This document shows positions 43,292 through 52,910 of a DNA stretch of 64,000 nt, piece by piece. The stretch is from positions 124,001 through 188,000 of the forward strand of contig JADJJZ010000003.1 of NCBI GenBank assembly GCA_016706255.1, in the 5' to 3' direction. Position 1 is the stretch's first letter, and each line of letters starts with the position of its first letter. Position numbers and translations under genes: made by a program. The DNA comes from Bacteroidota bacterium (lineage in GTDB: Bacteria; Bacteroidota; Bacteroidia; Chitinophagales; BACL12). Below the pieces are notes generated by a model, which did no database searches, was not told the DNA's origin, and worked only from the letters and a program-made list of their open reading frames with translations.

Positions 43292-43307
43292 TTTGCTTTA
43301 TTAAAAT

Positions 43308-46300
43308 TTATTCTTTCACAAAACTTGCAAAAGCTTTACCGTTTTCACCGGTATATTGGATAATATAAGTGCCTGCTGCCAGTTGGTTTACATTGAATGT
43401 AATCGCTGTATTGCCGGCATTAAATATTGGATTAACCTCCATTTCCTGGCCTAATGCATTAATTACCTTCAGGGTGCCATTATTCATGTTTTGTGGTAAT
43501 AAAACAGTAAGCGTTATTGATGCAGGATTAGGGAAAATATTTAATGGTATAATTGAATTGTCGACAGTTCCGGTTAGGGTGACCATTTGACAAACAACAT
43601 CGCTTCCACCGGCGTTGCCTGCAGTTAAGCAAACATTAAATGAACCTGTGGTGCTATAGGTATGCACCGGGTTTTGTTCGGTTGAAGTTCCGCCATCACC
43701 AAAATCCCAGCTCCAGAAAGTTGGGCTATTGGTTGAGTTATCAAAAAATGAAACTGAATTAGCAACACCAAAGAAATAATCAAAATCTGCAACCGGAGTA
43801 ATAACCACATCGCTTATAATTACATCCTGACAAGCAATATCGCTTCCGCCTGCTGCAGTAACTTCTAAACAAACATTATAAGTACCGTTGGCAGTATAAG
43901 TGTGCACCGGATTTGCTTCTGAGCTAAATGAACCATCATCAAAATTCCAGAACCATGCAAACGGGCTGTTGGTAGATAAGTCGGTAAAACTTACTGTCGG
44001 TTCGCCGGTATAACTAAATGCAGCATCAGGTGCAGGATAATCGGCAATAATTACTACTTCACATCCGGTTCCGGAGCCTATTGCATTTGTAGCAGTTAAA
44101 CATACACTGTAGCTGCCGTTTTCTGTATAGGTATGCACAGGGTTTTGGTCGGTACTGAAAGCGCCATCACCAAAATCCCATGACCATGAGGTAGGGAATT
44201 CAGTAGATAAATCGGTAAATGTTACAGTTGGGTCACCGCTGTAATTAAACAATGCGGTTGGTGGCAAATAGCTGCCTATGGTTACATCCTGACAGCTTGT
44301 GCTGGTGCCTAATGCGTTGTTTGCAGTTAAACAAACATTATAAACGCCATTGGTAGCGTATGTATGCACAGGGTTTTGGTCGGTAGATGTTCCACCATCT
44401 CCAAATGTCCAATCCCAGCTGGTAGGGTCGCCAATTGTTAAATCGGTAAATGTTACTGTAGGGTCGCCGGTAAAGGTGAAATTGGCAACCGGAGCTGCGT
44501 AAGTGGTGATAAACACATTTTCGCAATAAGTTGATGTACCACCAACGTTAGAAGCTGTTAAACAAACATTATAAATGCCATTTAAAGCAAAAGTATGCAC
44601 AGGGTTTTGGTCGGTAGATGTTCCACCATCGTCAAAATCCCAATCCCAGCTTGTCGGTTCATTTGTAGATAAATCAGTAAATGTTACCGTTGGGTCGCCG
44701 GTGTAATCAAACAAAGCAGATGGAGGAAATACTGCAATTATTGTTTCGCAAACGGTTGCTTCACCATAAACATTGTAGCCGGTTAAGCATACGTCATAAA
44801 CACCTTCAGCATAGGTATGCGTTGGGTTTGTAGCTGTTGAGGTTCCGCCATCACCAAAATCCCAAAAATAACTTTCGGCATCAACAGTAAGATTGGTGAA
44901 TACTGCATTAAATGAAGGTCCTGCAGGAGTTAACGTGTAGGTAAAATCAACTGTTGGTACATAAGGCTGAAAACGAGTTTCATCCCAAGCTGCATAACGC
45001 ATATTGTTTGTATGAACAGGGTCGGCAGGGGCTGCATCTACCGCTGTTCCGGGATTATTATCTTGTTGCCAAAGTATATGCACTTTGCCATCTACAACTC
45101 TGTCGTATACCATTGGGAAATAATTCTCCTCGTCGGCAAATGCAGAATAGGTAAGGTTTACAGGGTAAGTCCAGCTTTCGCCTGCATCATCGGAGTAAAT
45201 ACCAAAAATGTCGTTTTTCGACTCGGCGCCGGCTGCAGTAGGGTCGTCAAACTGGTCGGTATATTCAACCGGCATGGTATAGGTTAAATAAATTCTGCCC
45301 GTAGCTGCATCAAACGCAGCTGAAGGAAGTGTAGTAAAACTTTCACCACCGTAAGCGGCAAAAGAACCGCCAATTCCGGCATAAGGATCATCTAAACCAT
45401 CATCATTTTTCCAGTCAATAACTACATCGAGGTAATACATACCGGTTAATCCGGTTTTCCAGTAAAGTATACCACCAACTGTTGGAAAATAGCTCCAACC
45501 TGCAGTTCCTGCATCATCATCCAACATATACATGGTTCCTGCAAATACATGCAAGGTGCCATCGTCGGTAACAATCATATCATAAGCGCCATCAGTAGTT
45601 AAAATGGTATCAAAATCGCCATCCGCATCGTAATCGCTGTCTTCTCCAACTGCGCCGGTATAGTTTTCAAGTGGATTATCCCAAATTATTTCGGATGTCC
45701 ATGAACCCGGGTCGCCATTTGCATCAGAATGTAATAAAACCAAGTCGGCATAAGATGCGCCATATAAAATGTAAACATCAGAACCATAAACAGCAATTTG
45801 ATATGCTTCACCTGAGATAATGCCGAAACCCTCGTCTGTTGTTAAATAAGGTAATACATATTCCAGCACTTCCCAGTTTTCGCCACCATCAGTAGAGCGT
45901 GAAAAATAAACTTGTGTCGGGGTTCCGCTATTGGCGTTTACAACATAAATATCGTTAGTTCCTTCAGGGCAATAAGCATTAGGCCAAAGACCGGTAATAT
46001 CAACACTGCCGGCTGTTTCGGTCCATGTTGTGCCACCTAATTCGGTGTTTTTATATACACGGATATTGGTTCCATCGTGTGAAAACATCACTTCATGGTC
46101 ACCAACTTTTACGATATCACCAAAACCGGTTCGAAAGCCTTCAATTCTTGTAGTTGGAAATGCACCCCAGGTGCCACCGTTATTCGAATTAAAAAACATG
46201 CCCCGGTCAGAGAATGTAGTAAGTAAACTGGTAGAACCTGTCCACATAGCAGAAACAGTTCCATCATCATGTACCAAAAGCCTGCTTTTATTGCCGCCGT

Positions 46301-46400
46301 TGGTTTGGAGGTCGTAAGTAGTTGTACCTACAACGGTAGACTGTGCCTGCAATGCTGCAAAGGAGCACAATCCGATAAAAAGGGTAAAGATTTTTTTCAT
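43308..46400 (-). CDS. T9SS-secreted BNR/sialidase-like propeller protein with 6 PKD domains (type A, copy 2)
   Basis: 1030 residues from MKKIFTLFIGLCSFAALQAQ at 46400, which gives a proper signal peptide; a longer frame upstream would overlap the divergent gene and add an unlikely 58-residue extension. A beta-propeller-like region of about 460 residues with Asp-box turns (SRSTDGGENW, SDDAGESW) precedes six PKD domains and a type A T9SS sorting domain. The N-terminal region parallels the gene at 29379 step by step (for example VVDGKVHILWQQD against VVDGIIHVIWQED). It opens the five-gene PKD array and is divergent from a TonB-C protein gene at 46500, with only 99 bp between. Confidence 0.87.
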   Translation of the reverse strand: MKKIFTLFIGLCSFAALQAQSTVVGTTTYDLQTNGGNKSRLLVHDDGTVSAMWTGSTSLLTTFSDRGMFFNSNNGGTWGAFPTTRIEGFRTGFGDIVKVGDHEVMFSHDGTNIRVYKNTELGGTTWTETAGSVDITGLWPNAYCPEGTNDIYVVNANSGTPTQVYFSRSTDGGENWEVLEYVLPYLTTDEGFGIISGEAYQIAVYGSDVYILYGASYADLVLLHSDANGDPGSWTSEIIWDNPLENYTGAVGEDSDYDADGDFDTILTTDGAYDMIVTDDGTLHVFAGTMYMLDDDAGTAGWSYFPTVGGILYWKTGLTGMYYLDVVIDWKNDDGLDDPYAGIGGSFAAYGGESFTTLPSAAFDAATGRIYLTYTMPVEYTDQFDDPTAAGAESKNDIFGIYSDDAGESWTYPVNLTYSAFADEENYFPMVYDRVVDGKVHILWQQDNNPGTAVDAAPADPVHTNNMRYAAWDETRFQPYVPTVDFTYTLTPAGPSFNAVFTNLTVDAESYFWDFGDGGTSTATNPTHTYAEGVYDVCLTGYNVYGEATVCETIIAVFPPSALFDYTGDPTVTFTDLSTNEPTSWDWDFDDGGTSTDQNPVHTFALNGIYNVCLTASNVGGTSTYCENVFITTYAAPVANFTFTGDPTVTFTDLTIGDPTSWDWTFGDGGTSTDQNPVHTYATNGVYNVCLTANNALGTSTSCQDVTIGSYLPPTALFNYSGDPTVTFTDLSTEFPTSWSWDFGDGAFSTDQNPVHTYTENGSYSVCLTATNAIGSGTGCEVVIIADYPAPDAAFSYTGEPTVSFTDLSTNSPFAWFWNFDDGSFSSEANPVHTYTANGTYNVCLEVTAAGGSDIACQDVIISDVVITPVADFDYFFGVANSVSFFDNSTNSPTFWSWDFGDGGTSTEQNPVHTYSTTGSFNVCLTAGNAGGSDVVCQMVTLTGTVDNSIIPLNIFPNPASITLTVLLPQNMNNGTLKVINALGQEMEVNPIFNAGNTAITFNVNQLAAGTYIIQYTGENGKAFASFVKE

Positions 46401-46499
46401 AACAATAATTATAATTAAAACAGGCAGGAAAATTAAAAATAAAATTTTGAAGAAAATATTTTTTCTTTGTAGTATATAATTCACAGAAACACCATTCCT

Positions 46500-46961
46500 A
46501 TGAAATACATTTTGTTTTTGTTCATGTTTGGAATTTGTGGTGCAGTAAATGCTCAGCATACTGATTCTTTGCATACACAGACAGACTCTTTACTTACACA
46601 GAAAAAAATCTATGATTTTCTTGACCAAATGCCGGAGTTCCCGGGTGGCTTTAAAGCCTTATTTGACTTTATGTATGCGAATTTGCAGTATCCGTCTGAA
46701 GCAATTAAAAAAGAAATTGAAGGTATTGTTTATGTAAAATTTATTGTTGATGAATACGGTAATATTAGCAATCCTGTTGTTGTGCGAAGCATTGGTGGTG
46801 GATGCGATGAAGAAGCTGTGAGAATAATTAATTTAATGCCACAATGGAACCCTGGCGCTGAAAATGGCAAGCCGGCAGCTGTTTGGTATACTTTGCCGGT
46901 TAAGTTTACAATTGTTGATACGTTTGAAGAAAACAGCAATAAAAAAAAGAAGAAAAATTAA
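46500..46961 (+). CDS. Secreted TonB C-terminal domain protein (copy 1)
   Basis: 153 residues. A signal peptide (MKYILFLFMFGICGAVNAQ) is followed by a short Ser/Thr-rich linker and a TonB C-terminal domain: MPEFPGGFKALFDFMYANLQYP, GIVYVKFIVDEYGNISNPVVVRSIGGGCDEEAVRIINLMPQWNPG, VWYTLPVKFTI. The tail is basic (KKKKKN). It lacks the membrane anchor and proline-rich spacer of a classical TonB, so it cannot by itself transmit ExbBD energy in the usual way. Such free TonB-C domains are common in Bacteroidota and their role is unclear. The next gene, 27 bases on, is a close paralogue. Confidence 0.85.
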   Translation: MKYILFLFMFGICGAVNAQHTDSLHTQTDSLLTQKKIYDFLDQMPEFPGGFKALFDFMYANLQYPSEAIKKEIEGIVYVKFIVDEYGNISNPVVVRSIGGGCDEEAVRIINLMPQWNPGAENGKPAAVWYTLPVKFTIVDTFEENSNKKKKKN

Positions 46962-46988
46962 TTATTATAACTAATATAAATTCTACCT

Positions 46989-47399
46989 ATGAAAAAAATA
47001 TTTTTTTTATTACTTGTTATAATTTCCGGAGAAATCAGTGCTCAGGTAACAGACTCTTTGAAAACTTCTAACAGTCCTAAAGAGATTCTAGTTAATCCGG
47101 AAGTATTACCGGAATACCCGGGCGGCACGCAAGCGCTGTACACTTTTTTAGCAAAAAATATTAAGTATCCTAAAACTGCAAAGAAAAATAATGTTGAAGG
47201 AACCGTTTATGTAAAATTTGTTGTTGATGAAGATGGTAGTGTAATAAATCCTGTAATTGTCAGAGGCATAGGAGCGGGTTGTGATGAGGAAGTAATTCGT
47301 GTTATTAAAAAAATGCCCAAATGGAAGCCGGGGGAAATTAATGGAAAAAAAATTGCAGTTTATTATACACTTCCCTGTAAATTTTCATTGAATAAATAA
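46989..47399 (+). CDS. Secreted TonB C-terminal domain protein (copy 2)
   Basis: 136 residues. Signal peptide (MKKIFFLLLVIISGEISAQ), a short linker, then the TonB-C fold: LPEYPGGTQALYTFLAKNIKYP, GTVYVKFVVDEDGSVINPVIVRGIGAGCDEEVIRVIKKMPKWKPG, YYTLPCKFSLNK. It is a tandem paralogue of the gene at 46500 and probably co-transcribed with it. Together with the C-terminal domain of the BlaR1-type protein at 28153 the window has three such domains. No outer-membrane receptor is adjacent, so partner proteins are unknown. Confidence 0.85.
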   Translation: MKKIFFLLLVIISGEISAQVTDSLKTSNSPKEILVNPEVLPEYPGGTQALYTFLAKNIKYPKTAKKNNVEGTVYVKFVVDEDGSVINPVIVRGIGAGCDEEVIRVIKKMPKWKPGEINGKKIAVYYTLPCKFSLNK

Positions 47400-47408
47400 A
47401 TAAAATAA

Positions 47409-48737
47409 TTACTTCCTTATCCTTAATTCTACCGGATAATAATTATTTATTCTGCCGGGAATAACTTTAATCCAGCCAAGCGATAATTGTTGGTAGGTTA
47501 CTAAACACCAACCTTTTATTTCAGTGTCAATTTGAACGGTGTTTTTTCTTAAATAGGCAATTGCCGTGGGTTCATCCAGTTCTATTCTCGGAATATTTTC
47601 GGCAATTAAAGTGCTTAAAGCCAGCTCGTGATCGGGAATTAATTCGTTGTGTTTAATTTCGCCAATGGCAGTGCCTGATTTAATTAAATATAAATTACCT
47701 AATGCCATTTGAGCTGCTTTAATTACTTCAGGGATACAATAAATTATATTTTTATGTTTATAAAAAAATAATTCTTCTGGCGCTTTTAAATAGGGAGATA
47801 TAATTGCTGTTTCGCTTGGTGTTAAGGGCTCCGTTTTTTTATTAAATGCCTGCTCATCCTGATTGTCTGTTTCGGTTTTTTGTAAAATACTGACAAAAAA
47901 TCCTTCGCCCTTTATTTTATCAGGATAAAAACGATAACCATATTCGTTGGTAATAATATTACCAAAATCGGATGGCAGTGTTTTATTTACTAACGGAGTA
48001 AAACCTTTAGATGCTAACTGCATCACAATTTGTTCGTTTTCTACTACTGAGTATGAACAGGTTGCATAAATCAATAAACCATTTTGTTTTAAAGCAGGAA
48101 TTACATCTTCCAAAATACGCGACTGGCGTTTGCTGCAATGCAATACATTTTCTTCACTCCATTCATTTTTTGCTTCCGGTTCTTTTCTGAATAAGCCAGA
48201 ACCACTGCAGGGCGCATCTATGATAATAACATCGAAAAAATTTGTTAATGCCGAAAAATCACGCGGGTCATTATTTGATACTACTACATTCGGATTGCCC
48301 CATTTGTCAATATTTTCTTTTAAAATGCGTGCGCGCGATTTAATTACTTCATTACTTACTAATAATGAATGTTCATTCATTAATCCCGCAATTAATGTTG
48401 ATTTACCACCGGGAGCAGCACATAAATCTAAAATTTTTAATGGTTTTATTTTATCGACATAAGTGCTAAAAAGATAACCGGTAAACATGCTCGAAGCCTC
48501 CTGCACATAATATGCGCCTGCATGAAAAAGTGGGTCAAAAACAAATGCAGGGCGAACGGGTAAATAATATGCATTGCTACACCAAGGTACATTTTCAGCG
48601 TGGTGTATATTTGTTTTTTTATTTGGATTTAGGCGGATAGAAACGGGCGCAGGGGTTTCATGTGCAAGCAAAAAAGGGTCTTCCTCAAAACCTGAAGCAC
48701 TTTGTATTTGTTGTATAAAACCTGCGGGAAATTCCAT
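47409..48737 (-). CDS. RsmB/RsmF (NOL1/NOP2/Sun) family rRNA cytosine-C5 methyltransferase
   Basis: 442 residues from MEFPAGFIQQIQ at 48737; the longer frame to 48938 adds a 67-residue extension unlike the family and would overlap the divergent gene. Motifs: substrate region VSIRLNPNK, Tyr-Val-Gln-Glu segment AYYVQEASSMF, SAM-binding LDLCAAPGGKS, the motif-IV Cys in DAPCSGSGLFRK and the catalytic Cys in YATCSYSVVENE. A C-terminal PUA/ferredoxin-like part of about 150 residues suggests RsmF-type 16S rRNA methylation, but RsmB cannot be excluded. It is transcribed alone and divergent from the CotH-domain gene. Confidence 0.9.
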   Translation of the reverse strand: MEFPAGFIQQIQSASGFEEDPFLLAHETPAPVSIRLNPNKKTNIHHAENVPWCSNAYYLPVRPAFVFDPLFHAGAYYVQEASSMFTGYLFSTYVDKIKPLKILDLCAAPGGKSTLIAGLMNEHSLLVSNEVIKSRARILKENIDKWGNPNVVVSNNDPRDFSALTNFFDVIIIDAPCSGSGLFRKEPEAKNEWSEENVLHCSKRQSRILEDVIPALKQNGLLIYATCSYSVVENEQIVMQLASKGFTPLVNKTLPSDFGNIITNEYGYRFYPDKIKGEGFFVSILQKTETDNQDEQAFNKKTEPLTPSETAIISPYLKAPEELFFYKHKNIIYCIPEVIKAAQMALGNLYLIKSGTAIGEIKHNELIPDHELALSTLIAENIPRIELDEPTAIAYLRKNTVQIDTEIKGWCLVTYQQLSLGWIKVIPGRINNYYPVELRIRK

Positions 48738-48892
48738 TTTTAAATTTAAGCAAAGGTAAAGGTAAGGCGCGTCAACAGCGCATAGAACATAACTTTTTAA
48801 ATTTATAGCGGGTTTAAAAATCAAAGGCTGCGAATTTCCATTTTTTTCGAAACCTGCTAAAATGTTTAACTTTAGGTTAATATTCCGATAAT

Positions 48893-51800
48893 ATGCGATT
48901 GCACACACCACTTTTTTTTGCCCTAACCTGCATTGCACAGGTGTTTACCGGACAGGTTGTAATAAATGAAGTTACTTCACGAGGCGCATTAACCGATGCT
49001 TCCGGAGAGCAGGTGGACTGGATTGAAATTTATAACGCAGGTGCTACAGCAGTTAATTTATCCGGATATGGATTAAGTGATAATGCGATAATTCCATTAA
49101 AATGGCAATTTCCGGATTACGAATTGGGTGCTGCCCAACATATGCTGGTGCTGGCAAATGGCATGGATATCCTGGCAATAACAAATCATTGGGAAACAGC
49201 AGTTTATAATAATACTACTTGGAAATATTTTGTCGGAACAACCGCACCACCTGCAGATTGGAGCAGCACAGGATTTGATGATAGTGGTTGGAGTTCAGGT
49301 ACCGGAGGCATGGGTTATGGTGATAGCGATGATGGCACTACAATATCGTCAACCGTTAGTGTTTTTATGCGCAAAACGTTTACCGTTGATGATATTGAAG
49401 TAATTGAATCGGCTAAATTACATGCTGATTACGATGACGGATTTGTTGCTTATTTAAATGGTGTAGAAATAGCCAGGTCGGGAAATATGTTAGGCGCTCC
49501 TCCGGCATATAACACAACTGCCAACAGTGATCATGAAGCCGGTTTATATGCAGGATATACTCCTGAAGAATGGCATATTTCTGCTGATATCATTAATAGT
49601 TTATTAGTTGAGGGAGATAATTATTTATGTATACAAACGCATAACGTTACTGCAGCTTCTTCAGATTTATCATCTAATTTTTGGTTATCGTTTGGGATTA
49701 ATAATGCAAGCACCTATTTTTTCCCGGTACCGGGATGGTTTGTTGCACCTTATGAATACAATCAAACAAATTTTAAATTAAGCAACAGCGGTGAAACATT
49801 ATATTTAAGCGATGCTGACGGTAATATTTTAGATTATAAATATACCGGCGATATTGCCTATGCGCAAAGTATGATGCGTAAACCCGATGGCGCAACTACA
49901 TGGTGTATTACAACAGATGTAAGTCCGGGTTACACAAATAATTTTGCAACCTGTTACACCGGATATGAACCCGAGCCGGTTTTTTCCGCAGCATCAGGAT
50001 TTTATGAAGATGCATTATTAGTTTATCTTACTTCGCCCTCACCAACATCAATTATTCACTATACGTTAGATGGTTCAGCAGTTACTGAAGCATCGCCAAT
50101 TTATTCCGGCGCTATTTTACTTACCGATAATAAAGTGATTGCTGCAAAATGTTTTAGCAGTGGAGATTTATTGCCGGGAAAAATGCAAAAGAACACCTAT
50201 TTTATTGCCGAAGATGATTATACATTACCAATACTTTCTATTTCAATTGACCCGGGAAGTTTGTTTGATTATGATACCGGCATTTATGAATTGGGATGTT
50301 GTTACGATGTAAATTATCCTTATTACGGAGCAAATTTTTGGGAGCCATGGGAGCGTTTCGCACATATCGAATATTTTACACCAACCGGTGCGCCACAATG
50401 GGAAAAAGATATGGCTTTAGAAATACACGGCGGATGGAGTAGAGCCGAGGCACAAAAAGGTTTTCGTGTAGATTTTAAAAATCAATATGATGGCGAGTTG
50501 GAGTATCCTTTATGGGGTGGTAAACCTGATTTAGGACCAATTAATAATTTTAATTTACGAAACGGTGGACAGCATGTGTGGACATATAAATTTCAGGATG
50601 CATTTTTAGCGAAAGTAATGCAGGAAACACATATCGATTATGAAGAGTGGCAACCTTGTATGTTATTTATAAATGGTGAAGCCTGGGGGTTGTATGAAAT
50701 TAGAGAAAAAGCCGATGAACATTTTGTGGAAAGTAATTATGGTATAGATAATAATTCGGTTGATTTATTAAATGCATGGTCTGCACTAAATGGCAGCGAT
50801 AGCGGATTTATTAATTTGTACAGCAGTTTAATGGCTATGAATCCATTAACAGATGATTATTATAATAAATTTGATCAGAACGTTGATATTCAAAATTACA
50901 TCGATTATTATATTGGTGAAATATATTATCAAAATGTTGACTTTGGGGGATATTATTGGGGCGTAAATAATACAAAATTATGGCGCGAACAAAATGGCGG
51001 TAAATGGCGATTTATTATGTATGATATGGATGGCGCAATGGGATATTTCGGTTCGGCACCAATTGATAATTATATTAATTTGACCAGAAACCCAAGTTAC
51101 CCAAATGCCTTTTCTCAAATATTTGACCGGACTTTAAATAATATTGATATCAGAAATTATTTCGTAAACCGTTTTGCTGATTTAATAAATACAATTTACA
51201 AGCAGGAAAATATGGAGGCTATCGCCTATACCATGCGTGATTCGATTATTTCAGAAATACCGCATCAATTAAGTGCATGGGGTGCGCCCACTGTAGCAAC
51301 TGTTGATTCGTATTTAGATGCTATGCTTAATTATAATAACACACGCCGGAGCACCGCAAGAACACATATAAATACTTCGTTCGGATTAGGCGGGCAACGC
51401 TCACTTACCATTGATGTTGAACCTGCCGGCGCCGGATATATTATTTTAAATACCATTACACCAACCGAATTACCATGGACAGGGATATATTTTGATGGAG
51501 TGCCTGTCAGTTTAACCGCTGTTGCAAATCCGGGATATACGTTTAGTAACTGGGAAGCCAACGATTTATTGCCTACGGGTTCAACAGATATTGCTTTATC
51601 GATAAATTTAGATGAAGGCGACAATTTTACTGCAGTGTTTACCGGAAGTGCAATTGATCCGGATATTGTGGTTACAGAAATTAATTATAACAGTAATAAT
51701 GATATTGATGCCGGCGACTGGTTTGAGTTGTATAATAACAGCGGCACAACTATTGATTTAAGTGAATGGAAGGTTAAAGATGGTAGTGAAGTATATAAAT

Positions 51801-52894
51801 ATACTATTCCTTACGGAACAAAATTAAATGCAGGAGCGCGTTTGGTAATTGCACAAAATCTCGAAAAATTTAATTTGATATATCCCGCAATTACCAATGT
51901 GGTTGGTGGATTTGTTTTCGATTTTAATAATGATTTTGATGCTATTATTTTAACAGATATTGCCGGAAATGTTATTACAGAAGTACATTACTCCGATGAG
52001 CCTGCATGGCCACAGGGCTCAGATGGTACAGGTCGTACTTTGGAATTAATTTCCTTTGCTGCAGTGCCAAATAATCCGGAAAGTTGGTTCGACGGATGTT
52101 TGCGTGGTTCGCCGGGCGTAGTGTATGCACCTTGTAATGATGAAATTGTATTTAGTGAAATAAATTATAACAGTTCAGTTACAAACGATGCCGGCGACTG
52201 GGTTGAATTATATAATAATAGCACTGAAGTTATCGATTTATCGAAATGGCAATTTGTAGATGACAATGATTCCGCTGTTTTTGTTATTCAAGAAGGCACA
52301 CTATTATATCCGGCAGAAAGAAAATTAATTGTAGAAGATATTGCAAAATTTAATTCGATTTATCCGATTATAACAAATTACATCGGCCCATTTGATTTCG
52401 GATTAAAAAGTGAAGGTGAAGAATTGCGTTTATTTGATAACCATGGTAATTTGCAGTTTACTATGATTTACAGCAACACCTACCCATGGCCAACCACACC
52501 TGATGGTGGACGTTATACGCTTGAATTGCTCGACGCAAATGGCAAAATGAATAACGCTGAAAACTGGTTTGCCGGCTGTCAGCTTGGCTCACCTGCCGCG
52601 GCTTTTGATCCTGATTGTAAAGTAGATATCGAAAATATTAACCTAAACGACTTTACGATTTATCCAAACCCTGCAAATGATTATTTCATTATCGAATTAT
52701 CTAATACACACGGAACTGAAACGATGATAACTTTAATTGATTCAAAAGGAGTTGCAGTAAAACAGGAAATGGTAATGGAAGGAACGAATATTATCTCCAC
52801 CCAAAACCTTGCATCAGGAATTTATTTGGTAAAAATAAATAGTGGCGATGTAATTATAACAAAGGCATTAATGGTTACAAATTCGGAAAATTAA
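48893..52894 (+). CDS. T9SS-secreted CotH-kinase-like / lamin-tail domain protein
   Basis: 1333 residues. Domains in order: signal peptide (about 1-20); a first lamin-tail domain (21-100, VVINEVTSRG, DWIEIYNAG); a beta-sandwich insert (about 105-275); a chitobiase-type beta domain (360-440, YTLDGSAVTEASPIYSG). A CotH-type region follows (about 440-800; EIHGGWSRAEAQKGFRVDFK, NLRNGGQ, LFINGEAWGLYEIREKADEHF, WRFIMYDMDGAMG), then an InlB-like repeat (about 845-915), two further lamin-tail domains (about 920-1040, 1085-1200) and a type A T9SS sorting domain (about 1255-1333). CotH proteins are atypical secreted kinases in spores; in Bacteroidota the kinase activity is unproven. Cell-surface location is likely. 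The ATG start gives a good signal peptide. Confidence 0.87.
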   Translation: MRLHTPLFFALTCIAQVFTGQVVINEVTSRGALTDASGEQVDWIEIYNAGATAVNLSGYGLSDNAIIPLKWQFPDYELGAAQHMLVLANGMDILAITNHWETAVYNNTTWKYFVGTTAPPADWSSTGFDDSGWSSGTGGMGYGDSDDGTTISSTVSVFMRKTFTVDDIEVIESAKLHADYDDGFVAYLNGVEIARSGNMLGAPPAYNTTANSDHEAGLYAGYTPEEWHISADIINSLLVEGDNYLCIQTHNVTAASSDLSSNFWLSFGINNASTYFFPVPGWFVAPYEYNQTNFKLSNSGETLYLSDADGNILDYKYTGDIAYAQSMMRKPDGATTWCITTDVSPGYTNNFATCYTGYEPEPVFSAASGFYEDALLVYLTSPSPTSIIHYTLDGSAVTEASPIYSGAILLTDNKVIAAKCFSSGDLLPGKMQKNTYFIAEDDYTLPILSISIDPGSLFDYDTGIYELGCCYDVNYPYYGANFWEPWERFAHIEYFTPTGAPQWEKDMALEIHGGWSRAEAQKGFRVDFKNQYDGELEYPLWGGKPDLGPINNFNLRNGGQHVWTYKFQDAFLAKVMQETHIDYEEWQPCMLFINGEAWGLYEIREKADEHFVESNYGIDNNSVDLLNAWSALNGSDSGFINLYSSLMAMNPLTDDYYNKFDQNVDIQNYIDYYIGEIYYQNVDFGGYYWGVNNTKLWREQNGGKWRFIMYDMDGAMGYFGSAPIDNYINLTRNPSYPNAFSQIFDRTLNNIDIRNYFVNRFADLINTIYKQENMEAIAYTMRDSIISEIPHQLSAWGAPTVATVDSYLDAMLNYNNTRRSTARTHINTSFGLGGQRSLTIDVEPAGAGYIILNTITPTELPWTGIYFDGVPVSLTAVANPGYTFSNWEANDLLPTGSTDIALSINLDEGDNFTAVFTGSAIDPDIVVTEINYNSNNDIDAGDWFELYNNSGTTIDLSEWKVKDGSEVYKYTIPYGTKLNAGARLVIAQNLEKFNLIYPAITNVVGGFVFDFNNDFDAIILTDIAGNVITEVHYSDEPAWPQGSDGTGRTLELISFAAVPNNPESWFDGCLRGSPGVVYAPCNDEIVFSEINYNSSVTNDAGDWVELYNNSTEVIDLSKWQFVDDNDSAVFVIQEGTLLYPAERKLIVEDIAKFNSIYPIITNYIGPFDFGLKSEGEELRLFDNHGNLQFTMIYSNTYPWPTTPDGGRYTLELLDANGKMNNAENWFAGCQLGSPAAAFDPDCKVDIENINLNDFTIYPNPANDYFIIELSNTHGTETMITLIDSKGVAVKQEMVMEGTNIISTQNLASGIYLVKINSGDVIITKALMVTNSEN

Positions 52895-52910
52895 AATACC
52901 GGGATTGTAA

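Noticed and set aside
46401..46574. N-terminal extension of the PKD gene (58 residues beyond MKKIFTLFIG)
   Set aside because: It would overlap the divergent TonB-C gene and hide the signal peptide; the internal ATG gives a standard Sec signal.
48738..48938. N-terminal extension of the rRNA methyltransferase
   Set aside because: The extension overlaps the divergent CotH gene start and is unlike the family; the ATG at 48737 starts the conserved part.
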